This document shows, one piece after another, positions 18,556 through 27,113 of a DNA stretch of 64,000 nucleotides. Origin of the DNA: DASPJR01 sp035628505 (GTDB lineage: Bacteria; Planctomycetota; SZUA-567; H5-PLA8); NCBI GenBank assembly GCA_035628505.1, contig DASPJR010000127.1:1-64000 (forward strand), written 5' to 3'. The notes beneath the pieces were generated by a model. The model made no database searches, was not told the origin of the DNA, and saw only the letters and a list, made by a program, of their open reading frames with translations. The translations under genes were made by a program, and so were the position numbers. Each line of letters begins with the position of its first letter. Within the stretch, counting starts at the first letter, position 1.

Positions 18556-18894
18556 TTATTTTGCGGCTGCGCGCTTGATTTCAATTTTCTGTGCCGCGTG
18601 AACCTCGCGGTCCTGCACGCGCGGGCCCTTGCCTTCAATGTAATCCACCAGCCGCGGAATGTCCTGCTCGGTAAGCCCGGCCAAGTACGTTCCTTCAGGC
18701 CAGATCACGGCATTTACGCCGTCCCTGCACAGGCCCAGGCAGGTACACTGGCCGTCACGATAAAGCTGGCGAATGCCGCGTGCGCGCAGCTCTTTTTTCA
18801 GCTCCTCACGAACTTTCTCCCCGCCCTGCGGAGCACAGGATTCGCCGGCGCAGATGAGAATGTGCTTGGCCAGGTACGGGTGCTGCGAGTTCAT
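18556..18894 (-). CDS. Thioredoxin-like [2Fe-2S] ferredoxin
   Basis: A 112-residue stand-alone ferredoxin of the thioredoxin-like (2Fe-2S) family, an electron carrier in the cytosol. Cysteines occur at 15 and 20 (ILICAGESC) and at 50, 52 and 56 (GQCTCLGLCRDG); the cluster most likely uses one of the first pair, Cys20, Cys52 and Cys56. The following AVIWPEGTYLAGLTEQDIPRL segment is typical of this family, with the shorter VVVYPEGVWY-like equivalent elsewhere. A charged tail of about 22 residues ends the protein. The ATG is preceded by AGGACTTCCG. It follows the membrane-protein gene at 18903-19640 by 8 bases. The redox partner is not indicated. Confidence 0.85.
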   Translation of the reverse strand: MNSQHPYLAKHILICAGESCAPQGGEKVREELKKELRARGIRQLYRDGQCTCLGLCRDGVNAVIWPEGTYLAGLTEQDIPRLVDYIEGKGPRVQDREVHAAQKIEIKRAAAK

Positions 18895-18902
18895 CGGAAG
18901 TC

Positions 18903-19640
18903 CTATTTGAACCCGCCGGCGTTGACGCGCGGCAGTGGCTGCCGGCGGAAGCTGCGGGCACAGGCTTCAAACTTCGGCAGGTATTTCTCGTAAAGAGAAG
19001 CGGTCACGAAACACGTCACGCGGTAAAAGCGCGGCTTGTCCTCCATGATGTATTGCAGCGCGCGGATGCGGAATTTGCCCGAGCCGGGCGACATTTCGAA
19101 ATCGCATTCGTACTCAAGCCTGGCGGTGTTGACGCAGCCATCGATGCTTTCACCGGTGTCTTCGCTGATCCACTGCACGGTTTTCTCTTCGGCTTCGATG
19201 CGGCCTTTGTGCAGCTGCAAATAGGAGCTCAGGCTGCCGGGCGCAATGTCGAGGCTTGAGACGATGAACGGAGACAGGCCGGGCTCCTTGGGCCCTTTGA
19301 TGAAAATGTTGCTCTTGTCGTGACGGTCCTCGATCACCCAGCCCACCGGTGGACGGATGCTGTAGCTGTTGATCGGGTCGGTGAACTCAGCAGCGAGCTT
19401 CGGGACCATGGCTTCAGGTTCGGGCGCGCCGATCTGCATGGCCAGCACGGCGACGATGCCGACCAGGACGACGGCGCCAGCGATAATCAGCACCATCATG
19501 CCGGTCGAGAGCTGCTTAGGCGGCGGCGGATTCCATTTGCGCGGCACTTTTCCCGGCGCGGGTTTGGCGACAGTTCCAGCAACGGCCGAGGCCGGCGGTG
19601 CGGGGCTGACTTCAGGTTCGGGAGTGGATTCAACGGACAT
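18903..19640 (-). CDS. Single-pass membrane protein with extracytoplasmic domain, unknown function
   Basis: 245 residues. A Pro/Ala-rich N-terminus (1-45) is followed by one membrane helix (about 46-68, MMVLIIAGAVVLVGIVAVLAM). A globular domain of about 165 residues then begins YSIRPPVGWVIEDRH and contains FIVSSLDIAPGSL and YRVTCFVTASLYEKY. This strand pattern is like the PsbP/Mog1-type domains that start with a Y.i..P.gW phrase, but the match is by eye only. With a Lys/Arg-rich stretch before the helix, the domain should face outward. It shares a transcript with the 2Fe-2S ferredoxin (8-base gap). I cannot assign a function. Confidence 0.75.
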   Translation of the reverse strand: MSVESTPEPEVSPAPPASAVAGTVAKPAPGKVPRKWNPPPPKQLSTGMMVLIIAGAVVLVGIVAVLAMQIGAPEPEAMVPKLAAEFTDPINSYSIRPPVGWVIEDRHDKSNIFIKGPKEPGLSPFIVSSLDIAPGSLSSYLQLHKGRIEAEEKTVQWISEDTGESIDGCVNTARLEYECDFEMSPGSGKFRIRALQYIMEDKPRFYRVTCFVTASLYEKYLPKFEACARSFRRQPLPRVNAGGFK

Positions 19641-19733
19641 CAGAGCGAGCCCCGTTCGGAATAGACCGGCGACAGTTTACGGCATCACTTCAGTGAGGGC
19701 AAGTACGTGCTCTAACGCAAACAGCTTATCAGC

Positions 19734-20732
19734 TTATTCGCCTGGAGGATGATTGGGCAGCAGAACATAAAATGTCGAGCCGTGTCCCACTTCGGAGTCG
19801 ACCCAGATCTGGCCGTTGTTCTGTGCAACGAGCGCGCGCGCGATAGAGAGGCCCAGTCCGGTGCCCTTATATTCGGCGGAGGTTAGCTCGGAACGGTAGA
19901 ATTTTTCGAAGATGCGGTCGAGATCATCGGGTGCGATGCCGACGCCTGTGTCTTTGACATAAAGCTGCGTGGCGGTGCTCACGCGTTGCTGCATGCCCGA
20001 TTCGGACGCCTGGGTCACGCGGTTGGGCCCGATTGAGACCTGTTCGGCGCCAATGACAATCGGCTGATTTCCGGAGAACTTCAGCGCGTTGCTGATCAGT
20101 TCCCGCAGAACCTCGATCATCATTTCCCGGTCGGCATAAATCGTCGGTCCCGTGTCTTCAGGCTTGAGCCGCACCGTGACATTATTGACCGCGGCCATGG
20201 ATTGAAGCGCCTCATCAATGAGCAGGCGGGCCGTAAAGGTCTCGGGCATGCGGCGGCGGCGGTTGGACTCGATGTCGGTCAGGTCCAGAACATCTTCGAC
20301 CATCTTGCCCAGCCGCTGCGCTTCCTGGCTGATGATTGACAAAAACTGGTGACGCGTTTCGGCAGAGAGTTCCTGATCGGAGCGCTGTGACTGCTGAACG
20401 CCGTTGGACTTGTCCATCTGCAGGAGTGCTCGGGCAAAGCCGTCGATACAGGCCAGCGGTGTGCGTAGTTCATGTGACACATTCCGGATAAAGCGTGCCT
20501 TGAGACGCTCGACGTCCTGGAGTTCGTGATTTTCATGTGCACCGTTGCGGCGGCTCATGCGCTTGCTGCAGATCTCGGTCAGCAGGCTCAACGTAGTGAT
20601 CAGATCCGGCATGGTATTCAGCTGCGGCGGCAGGCTGCCTCCGCCCAGGTAGGCGAGGCGCTCGCAGATTTGCCTGAGCTCGGCGATTTGCCGCGGAGTG
20701 ACTTCGATAGATTGTGGGGCCGATGAGTTCAT
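19734..20732 (-). CDS. Soluble sensor histidine kinase
   Basis: 332 residues with no membrane segment or recognisable PAS/GAF sensor. The dimerisation and phosphoacceptor domain has the H-box SHELRTPLACIDGFA (His87). The ATPase domain has the N-box ELISNALKFSG (Asn215), G1 KDTGVGIAPDD (261-265), an F-box IFEKFYRSE and G2 GTGLGLSIARAL (290-296). It is therefore an active-type HisKA/HATPase kinase. The 80-residue N-terminus is predicted helical and may dock a partner. A STAS protein gene ends 46 bases upstream on the same strand, suggesting a pair. The start codon is separated from a strong AAAGGAGG by a perfect hairpin (20742-20759). No response regulator is adjacent. Confidence 0.92.
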   Translation of the reverse strand: MNSSAPQSIEVTPRQIAELRQICERLAYLGGGSLPPQLNTMPDLITTLSLLTEICSKRMSRRNGAHENHELQDVERLKARFIRNVSHELRTPLACIDGFARALLQMDKSNGVQQSQRSDQELSAETRHQFLSIISQEAQRLGKMVEDVLDLTDIESNRRRRMPETFTARLLIDEALQSMAAVNNVTVRLKPEDTGPTIYADREMMIEVLRELISNALKFSGNQPIVIGAEQVSIGPNRVTQASESGMQQRVSTATQLYVKDTGVGIAPDDLDRIFEKFYRSELTSAEYKGTGLGLSIARALVAQNNGQIWVDSEVGHGSTFYVLLPNHPPGE

Positions 20733-20768
20733 TAAAAGGTCACGTCAGCCAGCTGACGTCCTCCTTTC
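20730..20768 (-). promoter_or_regulatory. Ribosome site separated from its start codon by a hairpin
   Basis: On the minus strand, GAAAGGAGG (20768-20760) is followed at once by acgtcagctggctgacgt (20759-20742), a perfect inverted repeat. After nine more bases comes the kinase ATG at 20732. The linear gap is 27 bases; with the 7-bp stem and 4-base loop folded, the effective gap is close to the usual 8-10 bases. Confidence 0.6.
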
Positions 20769-20778
20769 AGGTCGTATA

Positions 20779-21138
20779 TCAACGCGCTTCCAGATGCGTG
20801 TCCACAATGGTGTAAGCGAAAAGATGGTAAAGGTGTGCCATGTGCAGCAGGCGACCCAGTTCAGGTGAAACCAGCACAGTCACCTTCTTGCCGTCAGCCT
20901 TCATCTGCGTCACAGCCTCAACGATGTCACCAATAAAGGACGAACTGCCATATGTGCAGCGAGCCAGGTCGATGGTCACTTCACGCTCAGGAAAAAGCCG
21001 TAAGTCGTTACAGGCCCTCTGGAAGCCCGCATATTCGGCGCGTTGAAGGTTGGCATGGACCGTCAGTGTAGCGCCATGTAGAGAGATTTTTGCGTGCGAG
21101 CCGGAGGATGCTGGATGTTGCGGCGTCACGCTATGCAT
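20779..21138 (-). CDS. STAS-domain protein
   Basis: 119 residues with one STAS domain, the fold of anti-sigma-factor antagonists such as SpoIIAA. The typical strand and loop VTIDLARCTYGSSSFIGDIVEAV (here VTIDLARCTYG followed by SSSFIGDIVEAV) places serines 65-67 where the phosphorylated Ser/Thr lies in the family. The region GKKVTVLVSPELGRLLHMAHLYHLF fits the following strand and helix. It is upstream of the soluble histidine kinase on the same strand, with 46 bases between. The pairing suggests partner switching or a scaffold for the kinase, but no anti-sigma kinase or phosphatase of the SpoIIAB/SpoIIE type is here. The N-terminal 15 residues look disordered. Confidence 0.75.
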   Translation of the reverse strand: MHSVTPQHPASSGSHAKISLHGATLTVHANLQRAEYAGFQRACNDLRLFPEREVTIDLARCTYGSSSFIGDIVEAVTQMKADGKKVTVLVSPELGRLLHMAHLYHLFAYTIVDTHLEAR

Positions 21139-21349
21139 CTCAATACCCTTGATCGCCCTACCCGTGAGCTGCGCGGGTTGCAGACTACAACACCTTGGAC
21201 TAACATCCGCCGCCGAGGCAGCAATTCGCTACAAGAGCAACGGAATTGGTTTACAACCTCCAGCTTGCGGCAAAGCTGGTGCCAAGAACTTGAATGGAAG
21301 CTATCTGTTTTCTGTAAAATTCTGCACAATGCGCATTATTTACGTTTCA

Positions 21350-21375
21350 ATAAAAAATCCGCCTCTCGGCGGATT
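21350..21375 (-). terminator. Rho-independent terminator of the TPR gene
   Basis: On the minus strand, AATCCGCC-GAGA-GGCGGATT is a perfect 8-bp stem with a 4-base loop, followed by TTTTTATTG. It lies 36 bases beyond the stop of the TPR gene. Confidence 0.88.
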
Positions 21376-21410
21376 GGGAGGTGTTACCTTGCGGGGTGGC
21401 GGTCAGACGA

Positions 21411-22835
21411 TCAGGCCGCTGGACCGCTGCTCAGTTGATCGATACGCTTGGCAATATCTTTAAAGGCCACGTCGACTTCGTAGATCTGCAGGAAAACCTC
21501 TTTCGCCTCATTGGTCTTGCCAGCGCGCTGCAACGTGTCGCCCTTGGCGTAGACCAGGTTTTTCCACTGGTCATTTTTGATTTCTGCCGGAATTGACGCC
21601 AGCGTTTCATCGAATCGTTTGAGTGCCAGCTCGTACTGACCCTTCGCGGCAAAGCCCAGGCCCATGCGCAGACCCGATTCGATGCGGAACTTTGGATCGC
21701 GGAAGGTCTGCTGGAAGCGCTTGATGGCTTCGTCGTACATCCCCTTGTCATTCTTTTCCGTGGCAAGATCGAAATAGACAGCGCCGAGATTGTACTTCGT
21801 GAGGCTGTCGGTCGAATACTGCTTCTCCCGTTCAACGAAGGAGGTCAGCTTATATTCCAGTAGCGCCAGCATATCGCGTTTGTACTGCTCGCGCGATGCC
21901 GCATCGCCCGCGGCCACCTTTTGCTGGAGCGCTCTAAGCCCATTGGTCATCTTCCAGATTTCGAGGTCATGGAGCTTGAAAAGCCAGGTGTAATTGTTGG
22001 GGTCTTTTTCGCGGGCGGTTTCATAGGACTTCTTGGCTTCGGCGTATGCGTTCCCCTGCTTGTAAAGGTCGCCGAGGGCGGCGTGCAGTCGCGGGTCGTC
22101 CGGGCGCTGCTGGATGTCGGCTTTCTTGTCGTTGATCGCAGCCTTGAGGTCTTCGGCGGTCTTGATTTCGCCCTTTTCACGGTCAGATCGCTCGGCCTGC
22201 TTTTTCTGGTCGGCCGTTTGAGTGGACCGCGCCGCAGCGCCGCGCTCTCCGGTGCGCGCTGCGGTTTCAATTGTGCTGGTCATCGTCTTGGCGGCAAGAT
22301 CGCGGATCTTGGCGGTGGCATCGCGATCGCCGGGCGCGTGACGCTGCACCAGCGACCACGTGTCGCTTGCTTCTTTGATTTTACCATCCGCCTCATAGGC
22401 AAAAGCGAGCTCGCGCATGGCTTCCACCAGCTGCTTGGGGTTTCCGCCTGCATTCATGGACTTGATGTCTTCGAACGTGACGATGGCAGTCTGGCGGTAG
22501 CCAGCGGCCATGGCGGCTTTGCCCAGGAGCATCATGACGCCAATCGCGCCGGGATCGGCCTTGAGCGTTTCTTCGGCCTTTTCAATGGCTGCATCGTATT
22601 TCTTGGTGCTGTAGAGGGTCTGGACGAGCGCCGCGTTGCCGGCGGTTTTCGCTTTACCCCAGAAGGATGTCCCCTTTTCCTTGGCCAGACGGTTCTCGAC
22701 GGCGCGCAGTTCACGCCGCGCAATGGCCGTGTCGGGTGATAGCTTCAGCGCCTGAAGATAAAGATCGATCGCGTAATCGTAGTTGCGACGTTCGGCCGCT
22801 TCGCGGGCCTTTTCGATCAGTTTTGAAACGTCCAC
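21411..22835 (-). CDS. TPR-repeat protein
   Basis: 474 residues, predicted cytosolic since there is no signal peptide. TPR-type helical pairs appear at the N-terminus (AREAAERRNYDYAIDLYLQALKLSP region, 10-34), about 75-130, 255-290 (LHAALGDLYKQGNAYAEAKKSYETA region) and in the last 130 residues (YNLGAVYFDLATEKND, GLGFAAKGQYELALKRFDE). A charged, coiled-coil-like middle (about 195-250) splits the repeats. The start is a GTG with AGGGGGA seven bases upstream; no ATG fits. It stands alone, ending in a clear terminator. Such proteins mediate protein-protein contacts; no specific partner can be named. Anchoring or export is not indicated. Confidence 0.85.
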   Translation of the reverse strand: MDVSKLIEKAREAAERRNYDYAIDLYLQALKLSPDTAIARRELRAVENRLAKEKGTSFWGKAKTAGNAALVQTLYSTKKYDAAIEKAEETLKADPGAIGVMMLLGKAAMAAGYRQTAIVTFEDIKSMNAGGNPKQLVEAMRELAFAYEADGKIKEASDTWSLVQRHAPGDRDATAKIRDLAAKTMTSTIETAARTGERGAAARSTQTADQKKQAERSDREKGEIKTAEDLKAAINDKKADIQQRPDDPRLHAALGDLYKQGNAYAEAKKSYETAREKDPNNYTWLFKLHDLEIWKMTNGLRALQQKVAAGDAASREQYKRDMLALLEYKLTSFVEREKQYSTDSLTKYNLGAVYFDLATEKNDKGMYDEAIKRFQQTFRDPKFRIESGLRMGLGFAAKGQYELALKRFDETLASIPAEIKNDQWKNLVYAKGDTLQRAGKTNEAKEVFLQIYEVDVAFKDIAKRIDQLSSGPAA

Positions 22836-23091
22836 GTCAATCCCCCTGCGTATCTACGCGCAGTACAAACGCGCCTTGTGCCTACTCGCATTAAAAGAGA
22901 CTACTCAAGCAGCCGGATCATACGTGGAATTCAGATTTTCTGCCAGTCTAAACACCGCCTGCCCGCTAAACATGTAACGCATGAGTCCGCTTCAGAGGTC
23001 ACCGGAAAACGTCCAGAACTTTCGCACTCAATTCAAGGAAAGAAGGTTTGGATTTTGCTTTTTTGCCGCCGCTTTCTAGCTTGGATGCAGT

Positions 23092-23637
23092 ATGGCAGAC
23101 AACAATGTTCCAGACGAAGTATCGCCGGCTCCCAAAGTGCCTGCGCAGGCGCCTGAAGCCGTGCGCATCTTTGAAGGCTCGGTGTCGCTTTGGATGGGCG
23201 TAAAGACCTTTGTCGTCAGCGGCCTGCTCGACATTGCCGGCATCGCCATGGCGATTTACGGCGCGATGAATAGCGTCAGCGCGCTCCTGATCGCCGGTGT
23301 CGCGCTGTTGATGGCCAGCAGCCTGATGGCCGGTTACGCCATCCTCAGCATTCGAACGCAACGCTATAAAATCACCAGCCGGCTGATCGAGCGCGAGCAG
23401 GGCCTGCTGTTCAAGCGAGTCGACGCGCTGGACCTCACCCGCGTCAAAGATGTACAGCTTTCTCAATCGCTTGTCGACCGGATGCTCAACATCGGCACGA
23501 TTGAGGTCTTCTCCAGCGACAAGACCGATCCAGTCATGTTTATCGAAGCCATCCCCACCCCGCGGCCCGTGTACGAAAAGCTGCGAGACGCCGTTATCGA
23601 GATCAGCCAGCGCCGCGGCATTGTTCCGATGAGCTGA
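23092..23637 (+). CDS. Bacterial PH-domain membrane protein (YdbS/bPH2-like)
   Basis: 181 residues. After a Pro-rich N-terminus (about 1-25), two membrane helices lie at about 37-58 and 63-84. They are followed by a bacterial PH domain with the family phrases YKITSRLIEREQGLLF and LTRVKDVQLSQSLVDRMLNIGTIEV (written here in two parts: LTRVKDVQLSQSL and VDRMLNIGTIEV). The PH fold probably lies on the cytoplasmic face. The role of bPH2 proteins is mostly unknown; some relatives are linked to lipid or metal-chelate resistance. ATG 23092 has only a weak GGA site. It is divergent from the TPR gene and 130 bases upstream of purL, which is unlikely to be functionally related. Confidence 0.82.
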   Translation: MADNNVPDEVSPAPKVPAQAPEAVRIFEGSVSLWMGVKTFVVSGLLDIAGIAMAIYGAMNSVSALLIAGVALLMASSLMAGYAILSIRTQRYKITSRLIEREQGLLFKRVDALDLTRVKDVQLSQSLVDRMLNIGTIEVFSSDKTDPVMFIEAIPTPRPVYEKLRDAVIEISQRRGIVPMS

Positions 23638-23767
23638 ACCCTTCTGCACGGCACGATTTTTCGTTTTAGATTTTCCAATTTTGATTAGCATGACCCGGCG
23701 GCATTGATCGACATTCTTAACGCGCAACAATTGCGCCTGAAGCACCAAACCGGAAAACCACACCACC

Positions 23768-26755
23768 ATGACGCTCTACCGAATTGAAGCAGGCTTGAAA
23801 GATGACATTCCCGACCCGGCCGCGACTGCGCTCGCTGCTGAATTCCATTCGCTGGGCCTGCGTCCGCCCGAAAAAATCCGCACGGCCCGGCTGTACTGGC
23901 TGGAAGCCGAGTTCGACCGCGACAACGCCATGAAGCTTGCACGCGATCTGTTCTGCGACACGGTGGTTGAAAAAGTTGCAGTCAACGAGCCGATCTACGA
24001 CGACGACAATGCGCGGCTGGTTGAAGTCGTACGCAAGCCGGGCGTCATGGACCCGGTCGTGGCCAGCATTCGCAAAGCCCTAGGCGACCGCAAGTTCAGC
24101 GCCGGGCATATCGCGACCGGGCGCAAGTACCTGCTCTATTACAGCGGCGCCGGAATTGACCGCGATTCGCTGATGCTGCTGGGCCGAAAAGTTCTGGCCA
24201 ATGAATGCATCGAAGAAATTCACATCGACAAGCCCGCGCCCGTTCACGCCGTGACCGGTCAGACGCCTTTTGTGCTGCGTCACGTTCCGCTGGCCGGCAA
24301 GAACGAACAGGAACTGGCGGATATCAGCAAGCAGGGTTGTTTGTCGCTCACTGTCGCTGAGATGCGCGCGATCCAGAAGCATTACGCCGATCTGCAGCGC
24401 GATCCGACTGACGTGGAACTGGAGACTATCGCGCAGACCTGGTCGGAACACTGCCGCCACAAGACCATGCGCGGCACGATCGATTTCTACAGCCCGGCCG
24501 GCAAGAAGCACTACGATAACCTGCTGAAGGAAACCATCGTCCGCGCCACTGAGACGATCGGTCACCGCAGTTGCCTCTCTGTCTTCAAAGATAATGCCGG
24601 CGTGGTCGCATTCGATGAACAGTGGGCGCTCACGTTCAAAGTTGAAACGCACAATCACCCCAGTGCGATCGAGCCCTACGGCGGCGCTGGCACAGGAATT
24701 GGCGGCGTCATCCGCGACACGATGGGCACCGGCCTCGGCGCCAAGCCGATCGCGAACACCGACGTGTTCTGCTTTGGCATGCCCGACATACCGCACGAGC
24801 GCCTGCCTGCAGGCACTCTTCATCCCAAGCGCATCATGTCCGGTGTTGTTGCGGGTGTGCGCGATTACGGCAATCGCATGGGGATCCCGACTGTCAACGG
24901 CGCTGTTCATTTCGATCAGCGCTATGTCGGAAACCCGCTGGTTTATGCCGGTTCCGTGGGGCTCATTCCACGTGAAAAGATCGCAAAGAAGACGCACACC
25001 GGCGATCTCATCGTGGTGCTCGGAGGGCGCACCGGCCGCGATGGCATTCATGGCGCCACGTTCAGCAGCATTGAGCTGTCTGAAAATTCCGAAATGGTCT
25101 CCAGCGGCGCCGTGCAGATCGGCAACGCGATCGAAGAGAAGAAAGTCCTCGACCTGCTGCTTAAAGCGCGCGACGCGGGACTTTATACCTGTGTGACCGA
25201 CTGCGGCGCCGGCGGACTCTCTTCAGCAGTGGGTGAGATGGGCGAGGAACTCGGCGCGGTCGTGGAGCTCGAAAAAGTTCCGCTCAAGTATGCGGGCTTG
25301 AGCTACACCGAAATCTGGATCAGCGAAGCGCAGGAGCGCATGGTGGTCTCTGTGCCGCCGGCAAAGTGGCCTGAATTTGAGAAGCTCTGCAACGCCGAAG
25401 ATGTCGAAGGAACCGTCATTGGGGTGTTCGGCTCAGACAAGATTCTGCGCCTCAAGTTCAACAGTAACGTCGTCGGCGAGCTTTCGATGGAATTCCTGCA
25501 CGGCGGCCTGCCCTCTGTTTTGCGCGAAGCAACTTGGACGCCGCCGGATCTTTCAACCGGGGATCAGACCACGCTCGACGTGGTCATGACCATGCAGGAA
25601 ATGACCGGCCTCGACTTGAAGACAATCGCCAAAGCGCGCAGCAACCCATCGGTTATGTACACGCCGCTGCTGCGCAAGATCCTGGCCCATCCGACGGTCG
25701 CGAGCAAGCAGTGGATTGTGCGACAGTACGATCACGAAGTTCAGGGCCGCACGGTCGTCAAGCCGCTCACGGGAGTCAAGGACGACGGCCCCAGCGATGC
25801 GGCGGTGCTCACGCCGGTGCTGGGTTCCTCGCGCGGCTTCGCAGTGGCCTGCGGACTGTGCCCGCAGTTTACGGAGCGCGATCCGCGAGAGATGGCGAAA
25901 CTCGCCGTGGATGAATGCGTGCGCAATCTCGTGGCGGTGGGCGGCAACCCGGACAACACCTTTATCCTGGATAACTTCTCGTGGGGCAACACGAGCAAAC
26001 CCGAGCAGCTCGGTTCGCTGGTTCTGGCCTGTGAAGGCGCGACGGAAGCAGCAATCGCCTACGGCACGCCTTTCATCAGCGGCAAGGATTCGCTCAATAA
26101 TGAATACACGGTCTTCACGTCGGCCGGAGGCCAGACCACAGGCACCGGCACGGCGCGGACAATCGCCATTCCCGGTACGCTGCTGATTTCGGGCCTCGCG
26201 ATGATCGACGAAGTACGCCTGTGCGTGACGATGGATTTCAAGAAACCCGGCAATCTGCTGTACGTAGTAGGTCTCACGCGTGACGAGCTCGGCGGAAGCC
26301 ATCTCAATCTGCTCACCGGCGCGCTGATCACCGCCGGGCACATACCGACAGTCGACCTGAAAGCCGGAAAGCTGCTGCACAAGGCCATGCACCGCGCGAT
26401 TGTCCGCGAGACGGTTCGCGCGTGCCACGACCTGAGTGAAGGCGGGCTGGCCGTCGCGGCGGCTGAAATGGCGTTCGCCGGAGGCGTTGGCGCGCACATC
26501 GAACTGGCGCGCGTGCCGGTGCCGCGCACGCTTCCACCCAACGTCGTTCTCTTCAGCGAAAGCCCTTCGCGCTACCTGGTCGAGGTGCCCCGCGAATCGC
26601 GACAGGACTTCGAGAGCATTTTCGCCGGACTGCCGCACGCCTGCGTGGGCGAGGTTCTGCCGCATCCAGTACTGCAATGCTTCGGGCCCGATCGGGAGCT
26701 ATGGATCGACGACACGCTCGATGGCCTGAAGGCTGCGTGGCAGAGCGCGTTTTAA
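23768..26755 (+). CDS. purL: Phosphoribosylformylglycinamidine synthase, PurS-PurL fusion
   Basis: 995 residues, about 250 longer than small-type PurL. FGAM synthase makes formylglycinamidine ribotide in purine synthesis, using ammonia from a separate PurQ glutaminase. Residues 1-75 and about 83-155 each look like a PurS unit (YRIEAGLKDDIPDPAATAL; VEVVRKPGVMDPVVASIRKAL), so a doubled PurS module seems fused ahead of the catalytic part. The catalytic part starts near 185 and has SEHCRHK (226-232), the VETHNHPSAIEPYGGAGTG nucleotide loop and the second-domain GISGKDS-like FISGKDSLNNEY. No PurQ domain is attached and purQ is not in the window. The ATG has a weak ribosome site. A very strong hairpin follows the stop. 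Confidence 0.95.
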   Translation: MTLYRIEAGLKDDIPDPAATALAAEFHSLGLRPPEKIRTARLYWLEAEFDRDNAMKLARDLFCDTVVEKVAVNEPIYDDDNARLVEVVRKPGVMDPVVASIRKALGDRKFSAGHIATGRKYLLYYSGAGIDRDSLMLLGRKVLANECIEEIHIDKPAPVHAVTGQTPFVLRHVPLAGKNEQELADISKQGCLSLTVAEMRAIQKHYADLQRDPTDVELETIAQTWSEHCRHKTMRGTIDFYSPAGKKHYDNLLKETIVRATETIGHRSCLSVFKDNAGVVAFDEQWALTFKVETHNHPSAIEPYGGAGTGIGGVIRDTMGTGLGAKPIANTDVFCFGMPDIPHERLPAGTLHPKRIMSGVVAGVRDYGNRMGIPTVNGAVHFDQRYVGNPLVYAGSVGLIPREKIAKKTHTGDLIVVLGGRTGRDGIHGATFSSIELSENSEMVSSGAVQIGNAIEEKKVLDLLLKARDAGLYTCVTDCGAGGLSSAVGEMGEELGAVVELEKVPLKYAGLSYTEIWISEAQERMVVSVPPAKWPEFEKLCNAEDVEGTVIGVFGSDKILRLKFNSNVVGELSMEFLHGGLPSVLREATWTPPDLSTGDQTTLDVVMTMQEMTGLDLKTIAKARSNPSVMYTPLLRKILAHPTVASKQWIVRQYDHEVQGRTVVKPLTGVKDDGPSDAAVLTPVLGSSRGFAVACGLCPQFTERDPREMAKLAVDECVRNLVAVGGNPDNTFILDNFSWGNTSKPEQLGSLVLACEGATEAAIAYGTPFISGKDSLNNEYTVFTSAGGQTTGTGTARTIAIPGTLLISGLAMIDEVRLCVTMDFKKPGNLLYVVGLTRDELGGSHLNLLTGALITAGHIPTVDLKAGKLLHKAMHRAIVRETVRACHDLSEGGLAVAAAEMAFAGGVGAHIELARVPVPRTLPPNVVLFSESPSRYLVEVPRESRQDFESIFAGLPHACVGEVLPHPVLQCFGPDRELWIDDTLDGLKAAWQSAF

Positions 26756-26767
26756 ACTAAACAAAAC

Positions 26768-26795
26768 CGCGGGGCGGGATTTCTCCCGCCCCGCG
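26768..26795 (+). terminator. Strong GC hairpin after purL
   Basis: A perfect 12-bp stem (cgcggggcggga / tcccgccccgcg) with a TTTC loop begins 13 bases after the purL stop. It is followed by a pyrimidine-rich tract ending in CTTTTATTT. It may also serve the convergent small-protein gene. Confidence 0.8.
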
Positions 26796-26827
26796 CTCCC
26801 CTCTCCTCTTCTTTTATTTACGGCAGC

Positions 26828-27091
26828 TCAGCGTTTGTGTTTCAGCATTGCGATGATCACAGCATCCGGCACCTTCTCGCGATGCAGCGCGATCACCTCT
26901 TCGGCCGAGAGCGCGTAGGGCGCCTCGTGTCTCTGAACTTCAGCGATCATCTCGTGCTCGCTGGCGCCGCGCTGAGCCAGTTTGCGGATCGAGCCGGCCG
27001 ATGATCCACTCTGCAGCGCCAGGCATGTGCCGCCGATCAGAATTGCTCCACACAACACCAGCCCCGTTACCAGCGCTTTGGTTGTCTTCAT
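26828..27091 (-). CDS. Small secreted protein sharing a helical module with its neighbour
   Basis: 87 residues from the ATG at 27091, which lies eight bases after AAAGGAGGG; the longer frame to 27163 runs through a hairpin and is rejected. A signal peptide covers about 1-26 (ALVTGLVLCGAILIGGTCLA). The mature part is one helical module (residues 35-84: IRKLAQRGASEHEM, then YALSAEEVIALHREKVPD, then VIIAMLKH). The same pattern occurs at residues 25-78 of the DUF6600 protein just upstream (LKLQRAGTSNEVM, VAYDPTADELTELEKAGVS, VIVSMIDH). Modules of this kind recur in exported proteins of planctomycete-like bacteria; their function is unknown to me. A 12-bp inverted repeat lies between the two genes. 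Confidence 0.75.
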   Translation of the reverse strand: MKTTKALVTGLVLCGAILIGGTCLALQSGSSAGSIRKLAQRGASEHEMIAEVQRHEAPYALSAEEVIALHREKVPDAVIIAMLKHKR

Positions 27092-27113
27092 GATCATGCC
27101 CTCCTTTAGATCT

